DNA of 64,000 nt from NCBI RefSeq assembly GCF_004027225.2, contig NC_044278.2, positions 54,863,743 to 54,927,742 on the forward strand. Reading direction: 5' to 3'. The position numbers and the translations under genes are program-made. Under the pieces are notes generated by a model. It made no database searches, was not told the origin of the DNA, and worked only from the letters and a program-made list of their open reading frames with translations. Positions within the stretch are counted from its first letter, which is position 1. The number at the start of each line of letters is the position of its first letter. Shown in pieces: positions 23,508 through 35,500 of this stretch. The DNA is from Strigops habroptila (Eukaryota; Chordata; Aves; Psittaciformes; Psittacidae).

Positions 23508-26500
23508 CTACAGGAGAAAGACACGAGGGGACAGAAGAAAAAAAAGCTTTTTGTAGAAGAGGGTAATCGTTTTCTTATCTGTAACAAGTCTGACAGTCCA
23601 TTAGAAGGTCATTCAACAATAAGAAGCATTTGCAAACAATTAGTGTGAAATTATTTTAGGATATTAAAGAGAAGCTGTGATAATGAAAACTGTTCCAAAT
23701 TATTCACAGTTTCAGAATTAAGGTAAGCATTTTAGCATTTCCATTAAAAACAACAGTGTGCCCTTTATACAGGGCTTTAAGCCAGTGAATTGAACCAGTT
23801 TTGAGATATGACTGAAGTAGTTCCAACAAAGCTATAAAAAAGGTTCAGATTCAGTTTTGGATAGAGAAAAAACAATGCTGCAAACTGAGTTCCAGTTTGG
23901 ACTTGGTTCAACTCTCTGCTTTGTATTATAAAATCCTCCACTTTAAAAGTCTTTTCACCCCAATATATTACCTTTATGGTATTATATGCATACAGCACCC
24001 ATTGCAAAGTAGCTATCCAGCTTTTCTAATAAGCATTAAAAAAGCACTTGTATTTGCAACATCATAAAATAAATTTAGTAGACATTTCTAATGAAATCAT
24101 AGAATCACAGAATGGTTTGGGTTGGAAAGGACCTTAGAGATCATCCAGTTCCAGCCCCCTGCCACAGGCAGGGACACCTTCCACTAGACCAGGTTGCTCA
24201 AAGCCCCGTCCAACCTGGCCTTGAACACTGCCAGGGATGGGGCAGCCACAGCTTCTCTGGGCAACCTGTGCCAGTGTCTCACCACCCTCACAGTGAAGAC
24301 CTTCTTCCTTATATCTAACCTAAATCTCCTCTCTTTCAGTTTAAAGCCATTTCCCCTTGTCCTGCCACTGCATGCCCTTGTAAAAAGTCCCTCTCCAGAT
24401 TTCTTGTAGACCCGTTTTAGGTATTGGAAGACTGTTCTAAGGTCTCCCCAGGGCCTTCTCTTCTCCAGGCCCAGCACTGTAAATGCAGTTACAGAAAACC
24501 AATGTGCTTTAGAATACTGATGCTTCACAAAGTACCAGTCTGATCTAAAACAGTTTAAAAACCCCACCTTGTCAGTACTAATGAAACCTATCTGTGTTTC
24601 AGCGACAGAGGAAAAAAAAAAGAAACCAAACCAAAACCTCAAAGACTTCACTCTTAAGTCCTTAAAAGCATAATATGTATCCTGAAAGAAGAAATAAAAA
24701 GTAATTGCACTGTAATGTATACTCTTCCTCTTTCCAAATGTTGTGTTCCTTATTTCAAAATGGTCGCTATAAAAATGAAGGGCAGAGTGGGGTTTGGTAC
24801 ATCAGCATTCCTAACCAGTTACTGTTCACTCTTAAAAACCAGAGTACTTAAACTCTTTTTGAAGGAAGGAGAGTAACTGCAGATGGCAAGCTAAGAAGTG
24901 CCTCTTTGCGCTGCTCATCAAGCATGTGAGGCAACAGGAGAACAACAGCAATTCCCATCAGCCACTCTTCTTTCTTGCCTGAAGGAACCAAGCATGACAG
25001 CAAGCAAAAAACATTCTCAAGTGGAGAACCAAAGAGCACTGCAGAGCTTGCTGTCGGGAAATACTACCATAAATCAACAGCCAACGGAAGCAAAAACCTA
25101 GAGACCACCACGAGCTCATTTCTGCCAGCTGGATGCCACAGTGATTGATAAGTAATAGACATATATCACAAATAGCCATAAAATAAAGAGATATCCAAGT
25201 ACGTATTTTAAGAAACTGAGAGTCTTGTGTGTGTTGCTACTTTCACTGACTACGTACCTGAAGAAAGTTTTTAAAGGCAGATGTACAGTGTTAAAAACAC
25301 TAAGCAGGAACATAAAGAGAAGACATTTTTTAGTTTAAATACAGACAGAATGTGTAAATATTTTATATTTATATGATTACCTGCAGCGATTTCCTGATTA
25401 ATGAGCTGGACTTGCAAATTGAAGACCTGTTCATGTACTTTACTGTGAGACAACTTCAGTTTCTCTCTCCTGCTTACCATGTAGCAGAGATTTCTTACCT
25501 ACAGAGGAATAATAGGAGACTTAATAGGCAGTACAAAAATAAATCCCAACATAGTTATAAAAAGTGCATCAACAACAGAATTTAAAAAACATTATGTGTA
25601 AATCCCTTGGCAAAGTTCTTGCGAATATTACTGAGCATATGTAACTAAGAATAAAAAAAATATCCTGGATTTTTTCTTTTTCTTTGCCAATTTAATGAAT
25701 GCCTTGAATATATTCAGCAAGACAGCAGAATATATTTTCATGTATATGAACAGCGGGCAGAGTTCTAGCCAAAAGAAAAGTAAGCAGTTTCTAAGACCTG
25801 CTCGTCTGCAAGCTGCTTCCACTATGTACAACGCTGGGGATGTTACTACAGGCAATACTGGATTCTCCCAGAATTTCCCCGCAAAGTGTTTCATCGAATG
25901 ATTTTTTACAGCTAAACTATGTTTTTTCCCCTAAAAGAATACTCTGGCTTCTTGTGCAACACACACATTTTGGATGACCCATTTAGCAATTTATGTTCTG
26001 ACTCCATTGAGGACTCATGAAGTTCAACCAGGCCAAGTGCAAGGTCCTGCGCCTGGGTCAGGGCAATACCCAGGATCAGTACTGGCTGGTGGATGAAGGG
26101 ACTGGAGAAGCCCTGAGGAGAAGGACATGGGGATACTGGTGGGTGAAAAATTGGACATGACCTGGCAATGTGCACTTGGAGCCCAGAAAGCCGATTGTAT
26201 CCTGGGCTGCAGCAAGAGAAGAGTGACCAGCAGGTCAAGGGAAGTGATTTTCCCCCTCTACTCCGCTCTGGTGAGACCCCACCTGCAGTACTGCATTCAG
26301 CTCTGGGGCCCACAATACAAGACAAATACGGAGACACTCATGTTGGAGTGAATCCAGGAGGGCCACAGAAATGGTCAGTGCTGGAACCCCTCTCCTCTGA
26401 AGAAAGGCTGGGAGTTTGAGTTACTAAGTCTGGAGAAGAGAAGGCTCCAGGGAGACCTTACTGTCTCCCTGGGACAATAAGGAGGCCTTCGTTATGTGAA

Positions 26501-29500
26501 AGGGAATAGAACAAAAAGAGAGACCAGGGCGTGAAGTGACAGGACAAGGGGGAATGGCTTTAAAGTGAAGGAGGGTAGGTTTAGATTAGATACAAGGAAG
26601 AAATTCTTCCCTGTGAGGGTGGTGAGGCGCTGGCACAGGTTGCCCAGAGAAGCTGTGGCTGCCCCATCCCTGGCAGTGTTCAAGGCCAGGCTGGACGGGG
26701 CTTTTGAGCAACCTGGTCTAGTGGAAGGTGTCCCTGCCATGGCCAGGTGGTCTGATTAGATGATCTTTAAAGGTTCCTTCCAGTCCGGACCATTGTGTGA
26801 TTCTGTTCCACATAATTCTGCTTTCACTATTTGTTTGAGTTAATAGCAGCATTTCCACCCAATGTAATGAGAATACGAAGAGGCACTGAAAGTTCTTGAT
26901 ACACAATTAAAAGAGCTTTCAGAACACAGAAACAGTTTAAGGGCTGGCTGAAAGATATTTGCCAAGCATACCTCCCCCAGCACTCAACTCCATCTGTTCA
27001 GAACTGGAACCTCTCTCCCCAGAAAGGAAATTCCAAGATTCCCAAATTCATATTCATCCCACGACGTAACTGAGTAAAGTCTTGTGCATGAGAAGTTCAG
27101 AAACTGAGACAGACGCTTCCAACTATGAATTACCTCCACTCAGAATAAGTACATCAATTTCAACAAAACTTGATGCAAACAAACTACTTGCCAAAACAAA
27201 AAGCTTGAAATGGTCTCTTGGAAGAAAACCACCCCAAAATCCCAACCCTCCATTTGAAGCATATTATGGAGTTTTAACTATTTTTTTAACAAAGATCCAT
27301 ATCCAAAGTAGTCCTGGAAAAGGAGACTGAGAATGATTATGACTAGATTCAAGACAACAGTTACACTGACAAGTGCACATCTTGGCTCTAACGTTTACCT
27401 CCCTGTATTTTCATGTTCTTCTCTGCCCAGTATTGTTTTCCCTTCTCTTATAACATTATTTTCTCTCTCTGCTTTTCCTTCCCCTCTCCTCTCCAACGTC
27501 TCTGAATCACAGTTATCACATCTACTTTATTTTGTTACCTTTTTCACATTCACTACCTACCTCTAAGCACCTGAAAACTGCAGGTGATCACTAGCCAACA
27601 AGCCAACCTAAGGGGCAGAGTCTGAGCAGTAACAAGCCTGGCTTCCTCCCCCATCAGCTGCCACAAAAAGGCACTCTGTATGTCTTCCTAATAAATTCTT
27701 GCTCTGAATTTTGCTGAGGGATCCCATCTTTTCAAACTAGCAGCTAGCTGGCAATCGCCCAGCTAGCTACTGGTAGAAAGATCAATTCCTCTTCCTTCAC
27801 CTCAGTAAAGCCACGAGCTGTGATAGTCTCAGCAGGTTGTTTTCAAACCGCTAACCAACTGCAGCACCTAAGGCAGCTACATGCAGTGAAAGCACCTAGG
27901 TCAAGAGATTAACCAGTGAATCAGCCTGCCTGCTACCTGGGACCAGCTGACATCAGCACAGTGGTGAGGAAAAGAGACGAGTAAGTCTTCCAGATCAGAT
28001 GTCATGGGAAGTGGTATAAGTACAGGCCAGCATTCTTCTGTGCATGTGGAGCCGAAAAGTCATGATGGAAGTTAAAACCATCTAGAACTTCACCTACTTG
28101 CCTTCAAACCCTGAGGGTGAGGGGCTCTGCTTTAATATATTTTTAGGATTCTCCAAAAGCTTAATGCACACTCACCAAAAAATACTTACTGCTTTACCTA
28201 TGCAAATTGATTTCTTCAAATCCAGAATTGGCTAACACAATTCTATTACAACTATCTCAAACCATCATTTTAATTACAAATCAAGAGTCGCTCCATCCCA
28301 AGACAGGAGGTGGAAAACAAGAATTTGTTAACCCTGCCCCATTGCTTCACTGTTTGCACTTAATTTTGTTCGATAAAGTAACATTTTTTGTTATTGAATC
28401 TGTACCACTAGCAACTACTACCAGTGGGTCAAATAAATTTACCCAACTGAAGCTGAAATCAAAGAGTCAGTTAGCATATATGCCCATTGTGCATAGAAAC
28501 GTGCATCTAAAAATATGTAACCGTACTAAGCAAGTCAGGAAGTACTGCTTTCACACTGGATCTGTCACTGGACTGAGAAGGGACCGCTCCTGCCAGTCCC
28601 TGCAGCAGCAGTGCAGCATACAGAAATATTTGAGTTGAAGGCCTTATTTTCTTTATTATAATTTTTAAAATCATCTCCCCGTGCTTCCCCCCATTCCCAC
28701 TTCAGTCTACGAACAAAGACCTTGCTCACCTGCAAATAGGTTTTCAAAACTGTACCAGTTAAATTCTTACCCTCTCTAGGTCCTGCCTCAAATGCATGAA
28801 CATCCTCATGCGAGTATGAATGCTATCTTCTTTTGGCTGCACCAAGCCATTTTCTTCATCCTCCTTGGGAGGAAACAATGGTTTGTTAAAGTTACTTTTT
28901 CGCTTTAATTTCCAGTAATTGTAGATGAAGTCTACAGCAAGTTTAGGAAGGCCCAGTTCTGCTGCAACATCCTCCACTTTAACTAGTGAGTAAAACTCTT
29001 CTTCCAGCTCTCGGAGTTTTTGGGCTCGCAAACTGGTTTTCTCACTCTCTGTTTGCTTCTGGTCCGACATGCTTTTAGGGTGTTCATCAATGTCAGGTAG
29101 TGAATTCTGTTTGTTCTTGCTGTGCTTTAGACAGTACGACTTGAACTTGACCTCATCCCCGTCATCCAGGATAGTTTTCATCTCTAAGCTATGCTCGAAG
29201 GCACAGGTGACATGAAAGGCAGTGATGCAGCTTTTCACGGAGCACTACAGACAAAATAAAACAAAAACCTCAATCACTAACAGAAGCAACAAACCAGCAA
29301 AAAAGGGACAGAATTATCTTAATTACATGAAAGTCCATCCCTACAAAATGTACTTCCTTAGCACTCTTAAAAATTCTCTTGGTCTCTTTGAAGCTGGTAT
29401 CACCCCATTTAGTATCTTCTTGTTTGTGAACAATGTTCAACAGAGGGACTTTTCTATCCATCTCTGATCCACATAGTAGCAGTCCTTATACATCTCAGCC

Positions 29501-32500
29501 TTATTTAAAAGAAGGCAACTCAGACTCACTCCTAAACCTCTATGCTAGTGAACTAATTTGATAGCAAACAGCTATGAAGAAGCAGGCATACTATCCACAG
29601 TCATCTGCATTATAAAGCATCTCTGAACACAGGAAGAACAAATGCAAAACCAAAATTGCCCTTCTGATGTAGACGACTCACCACATAGAGCCACCACAGG
29701 ACAAGTACATACCTGTATGCAAGCACCAGTTTTCAATTTGCATAAACTACACACTAGAGCCCATCGACTTGGTGGAATGTGAGACACCTTTGTGATTGGC
29801 TCCATTCTTTCTGGGCAAGCAATACTAACCTGTAAACAAAGAAACAGCATAGAAAGCAGTTATCAAGGCAGTAGAAACATGCCCTCAATACCAGATGAAG
29901 AAATATGACCACATGTTTCTCTCACTGCGAGATCTCTATGTGCTCATACTTCTCAGCAAGGGACCCTAAAAGATCCCACATGAAAACAGTACTGTGGAAT
30001 ACTACTAGTTTAACCTGGTGGCTGAAAGTTGTAGTTCTTCAAAACATCTGAGGTATCTATAGCATGTCTTGTTATGAACCAGCTGAGAGACTGCAGTAAG
30101 TGATGTTTATTTCCCCTATGCTACTTTCACAGGTCTAACTTAAGAAGAATCAAAATACAAGCTACCCAGAACAAAATAGGAACACTTACTCATACTTACC
30201 TGAAAAGTTCCTTCTGTATGATCCACAGATCTGCTACAATAGCTACTCCTGCCAGCCCACAGTTTGGGACAGAACCAAATCTATCAGTCAGCAGCCAGGG
30301 AAAGCTTCAATTCCCAGTTCTGCCTCTCCTCTGAGCGCTCCCAATGGAAGAAGTGATTCTAGTACACTTTCCTCACTACAGGTTGTATCAAGTATCATTT
30401 GAGAAAGAATACAACAAACTTCTCTTACTGCAAAGCACGGTATAGTCTCTTGTGCCAGTTTTCACATACTTAGTCTGGATGATCCATTTGTCTCTGGTAG
30501 ACCAGATTATGGATATTAATACTAAAAGAAAGAAAAAAAATCAGATAAGCACAGGATACCTTTACCTATTCTTTTTTATACTAAATGTCCGTATATCCTT
30601 TGCGATAGAAATTTCTCAGATGACTCTTGTCCATACTGGGAAATAAGGACTGTCCTCCATAAAGTGGAGGCCAAACCAGACATAAATTAGCTGTGTGGGC
30701 ATCTCTGAGCCACTCCTGACAGACAGGATATATGCAAGGGCAGAAACATAAAGTTGGCCAGCTCCAAATGACCGACACGCAGAACTGGGCCAGTATGAGA
30801 ATGGCACGTGACAGAAGATTTCAGTGAGATAACTGTTCTGTCCCAAGAACGCCAGTCTCCAAAAGCCTGGACTTTGATGCTTACACTGCGCTTTTTGAAT
30901 GTAGCGGTTGTGTGCTTTGGAGAGCTACCTGCCTGAAGCAGAAAAGAAAATGCAGCTTCTAGTTGGGAAGATCGCCACACTTTCTATGAACAATTCACCT
31001 GAACGGAGCAGACCTGTATTTCCAGTGGTAGGACAGGGGCCTATTCTCAAAGGGGTCAGATCTAAGAATTCAAAGAAGGGAGGTTCCTAGGTCATGTCCT
31101 ATGGCACTATGAGGCCAGTATAAAGCTAATTCCTTAAGAAAACAGTTAAGGCTGAGATCTCAACAGCAAATTTCTTTTTCTTCTAGAAAACTTGAGCATT
31201 ATGCTGCAGTAATTTTCAAAGATTAACTCCATAATAAGAGTCCCCTGGGAAAATCCAGGTTACATGAATTGGTTTAACATGCAATAATTAGACAGTTGAC
31301 TTCACAAGAGCCAGCAGACTAAGCTGAATTTCCTAGCTGCTCTCTGGAGGTACATCAGCAATCACTTGATGCACATATTAATTTTAAAACCTGCTTAATC
31401 CCTGAAAAGAGAAGGATTTGTTTCAGCAGACCTCCTCGGTGAGGCCGACTTATTCAAAGATAGCAGTGCTAAGTTCATCAAGTCCGAGAGTCAGAGTCAA
31501 GTTGAGTGGTTTTGCTTCTCTCTCCACATCACTGCATTGCTCTAAGGATCACTTAAAGCACACGGAAAAGACAGCTTTGCAAGAGATTACTTGGCTCGTT
31601 TCACCTTTTTAAAAAATTGATCAGCAGTTCATGAATTAATAACATAAACTGACTCAAATAGGATTTATTATTGGATTTATTATTTGTTGTAGTACGTCAC
31701 CCTCTGATCCCCCAACTTCTGGAATATACTGAGATCGACCTGCTGCATGCATTTCCAGAAGTCTTCATTAGGAAGGTAGTGAGATGTTTCAGAGAGGGTC
31801 CAGGTTTTACCAGACAAGAAGAATAAGCAGGCAGTATGTGACGCCCTCATCATTGTCATCAGGTAGAGATGACAGTCTGTTGTGGCCTTCCTATAAAGTG
31901 GTTGGTAAGTGACAAAGCTGCCTCTGAAATGCTTGAATGGTTCCACAAAATTACAGCCAGCACTCTCAAACATCATCAAATGTAGCTTTTTCACTTCCAA
32001 AATGAGCCTTTCATCAACCTAACTTGACCTTGCTTGAACCAGAGCTGGTTACAAGTTGCACATCTGTTTCTGAAACAATCTTATACAAAGATTGATCACA
32101 ATTCTCCTCCTGGTTACCATTACACTACCATGCAAGACTTTGGGAATTCAGGGATTTTACCATCTGGTGAGGTTGTCTATATTCCTTTCAAAAAGAAAAG
32201 AGATTCTTCAGTGACTTTTTTCTGGAGACTGAGCAATACCAAGTTTCCACCATGCTTCCCAGCAGGATCTGGGAACTGACACAGACCTTCTCCTTGTCCC
32301 TCTCTGCCCTTCTAATGCTCTTCTTGCTCCTTCCCCAGAGGGGACTCTAGGTCAGGAAACATTTATGTTGGAAATACTGTCCATTCAGCTTGTAACGCTG
32401 CCTGTTTATATTACCCCACTTTGTAAAAGCACAAAGAAGAGCTTACAGAGTCAGGTGCGATTTATTTATACTGGCCTCGTGCCGTCTGCATGTTTCTGAT

Positions 32501-35500
32501 GTTCTAAGAGAAGAGTCAAGGCAAAGTCTGTTTGAATTTCGCTGCTCACAAGGGATCCAGAGAGCAGAGAGGCCAACATTTCATTCCCCAAAACCTCTTA
32601 TCCCAATCCCTATTACAGCAGAAATGATCCATCTGCTGTAACATGTAGCTGTTTTCTCTGTTATTTCTGCATGTTGTATCAGTTGTTAGATTTGACTGCT
32701 GTACACTGAAGAAGTTTCAAGAGTGGGAGAGAGTGAAGACAAGGGGCTGTTGAAGTCTCTTCTCTGTGACTGTCACATACATCAGCTGCCATCTCGATTG
32801 TCACCCTCCTGCCCTCTGCTTCCCTGCCACCAGCAGCTGCACAAGTGCACAATGATCTGTACCAGTGGCTGGAGCGCAGCCACTCAAACAGCAGCTAAGG
32901 ATAGTCAATTTTATACACCTCCAGTTGTAGCAAGGAAAAATAACTTCCTGCTTCAGCTGACACCACACTGACAGAGGGAGGATGTAACTGTAATGGGTGT
33001 TCTAAGGCAGAGAAGAACCTTGAATTTCAAAACAGTTTTCCAGTGTCACTGTTCCCATTTTTTAAAAAGAATGCTGTTTAAGAAAACATGAATTAGACTA
33101 CACATTTACACTAAAAAGCAGAAGAGTATCATAAAATCACAGAATGGTTTGGGTTGGAAGGGACCTTAGAGATCATCCAGTTCCAACCCCCTGCCATGGT
33201 CAGGGACACCTTCCACTAGACCAGGTTGCTCCAAGCCCCGTCCAACCTGGCCTTGAACACTGCCAGGGATGGGGCAGCCACAGCTTCTCTGGGCAACCTG
33301 TGCCAGCGCCTCAGCACCCTGAGAGTGAAGAATTTTTTCCTAATGTCTAAACTAAATCTCCCCTCCGTCAGCTCAAAGCCATTCCTACTTGTCCTATCAC
33401 ACTACATGCCCTTGTAAAACGTCCCTCCATATTCCTTGCAGGCCCCTTCAAACCAGCAATGAGTACACTTTGGAAAGTAAAAACCTTCAAACTTCCCAAT
33501 CAGTCAAGTGACGGTCAAGAAAGCCTTTCAACAGCATTAGCTCACCAGGAAGGGAGGGAAGAACATTTTAAGATAGTGCTGAAAGAGTTAATGAAGGAAA
33601 ATACCTGGTGCAATTGCCTGCAACAATGCTAGCCTGTACTTGGTGACTCAGGAAGTCCCTCTTTGAACCTTTTACCACAAGGCACAGACATATTTATGAC
33701 CTATTCCTCTCTGCATTCTCCCTTACTCTATTTTGTTAGGGCCACAGAAGGAAATGGCAGTGACTTTAAAATTCATCTGTTTCTTTTTGGGGAGTTTCAG
33801 TGTGCTACTATCTTTGGGAGAACAAAAAGCAGGTATATGAGAACACACATTCTGCCCAAAAGTATCTATCCCCAGGTCTTCAAACACTGGGTCTGTCTTG
33901 TCCCTCGCAGCATGTGAGGCAATGACTGTGCAGAAGGAACTGATCTGCTATTTCAGCAGACTCCCAAAGGTTTCTCTGGCTTTTTGTGTGACTGAGTTAT
34001 TTTACAAGTGACAACACAGGATACCAAGAGAGAGAGAATGGATCCAAGAGGCATTTCCCACCCCCACTGTCAGGTGTCATCTCCTCACTATGCCTGACAC
34101 ACTAGGCACTGGTGTGGAGGGGAGGAGGTGCCCGAGGCTGGAGCCACTGAATGGGCTGTGGGAACAGCTGGATTCGAGCTCTCCCCTGGCAGCTTCTCTC
34201 CCTCAGCTGGAGGGGAGATGGGCAGGCAGCATGTGCTCCTGCCCTGCCATCACCTGCTTCCCAAACCTGCCGGCTACTCGTCTGCTGGTGAGAGCATCAA
34301 GGCAACCACATGCATGAAGGACCGTCTGCTCAAAGCCAGGAGAGCTCCCAGCCAAGACACTTCATAAGTACAGGAGAAGAAGTCAGGATGTTGGTTTGTT
34401 TATTTATTTATTTTATTAACTTTGAAATAAAGCTTTTTCGTTTTTTGGGGTTTGTTTTTGTTGTTTTTTTTTTTTTTCCTTCAACTCCACTCTTCTTAGA
34501 GGTTGAAGAGATGCCAGAAACTAAAGCAGGCCTGAAAGGAAAAGTGCAACTGCGAAGATAACCTCCTTGAAAAGCAGATATATGCCTGAGACAGAGCTAG
34601 GAACGACACACTGCATCTGCTTGCTATGCTAAAAAATACTACCTAGAATCTTAACATCTCCCTCAAAGTTTTGCAAACAAGAGGCCTGGCTCTTGGGAGG
34701 AGGAAGTTCAGAAAAGACGGCCTCCATCCTGCTGATGTCATGGTGCCGACAGACCTGGCTAATGCCTCATATTAAACCATCCCGTAATGGATTTGTGGAT
34801 CTTACCAGAGAGAAAGCAGAAATATTCAAAGTACAAAATTAAACATAAACCCCACCTATACAGGAATGAACATTCAATTTTCAGAACTATACTGTTATGC
34901 TAAACTTGATTCAAAATGGAGGAAGAAGTGTAAAGTTTCATTATGAAACTCTCCACATATTTACACACAGATATATTTAAAAAGCCTTTTCTTACAAAAT
35001 ATAACATAGAAGATAAAGAGACTTATCTCCCCACCATTCAGATAAAATTTAGTTTAAAAAAAAAAAAAAACCAAAAAACCCCAAAAAACCCAACCAACCA
35101 AACAACAAAACCAAAAAAACCCCTGACTAGAAATCTTGGAATACATCCTATATAAATAATGCAACGTGGTGGTTCTTAAAAAACAAAAAAACCAAAAAAA
35201 AACAAAACCAAGAAAACCCCAAAAAACCCCACCAAAACAAAACCAAAAAGGATGTATTCATGCAAACCGTACACCTAACTGAACACACAGATTCCAAAGA
35301 GACAAACGACAATGCTGCACTTGTATGGTTAACACTAGCTTACATCAGTAACCCTTTCTAGCAGGTCGCTCAGATACCATGACGACACCAAGAAGTGACT
35401 GCTGAGTAAATGGAGGCAACAAAGTGATTAATTAATGGGAATATAAGCTGGACTCTCTCCCAGTCTTCACAGGCTGTGCAGACTCATCAGAATAAAGCCC

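Noticed and set aside
24184-24651. 155-codon minus-strand frame
   Set aside because: Most of it is translation of the CR1 3' region ([19 protein letters not shown] type), not a host gene.
28207-28638. 143-codon plus-strand frame antisense to JADE3
   Set aside because: Intronic, no recognised family, AT-rich composition and no sign of conserved motifs.
31680-32000. 106-codon minus-strand frame in a JADE3 intron
   Set aside because: Cysteine- and histidine-containing but no spacing of a known zinc finger and no clear transposon resemblance; splice sites that would add it to JADE3 are not evident.
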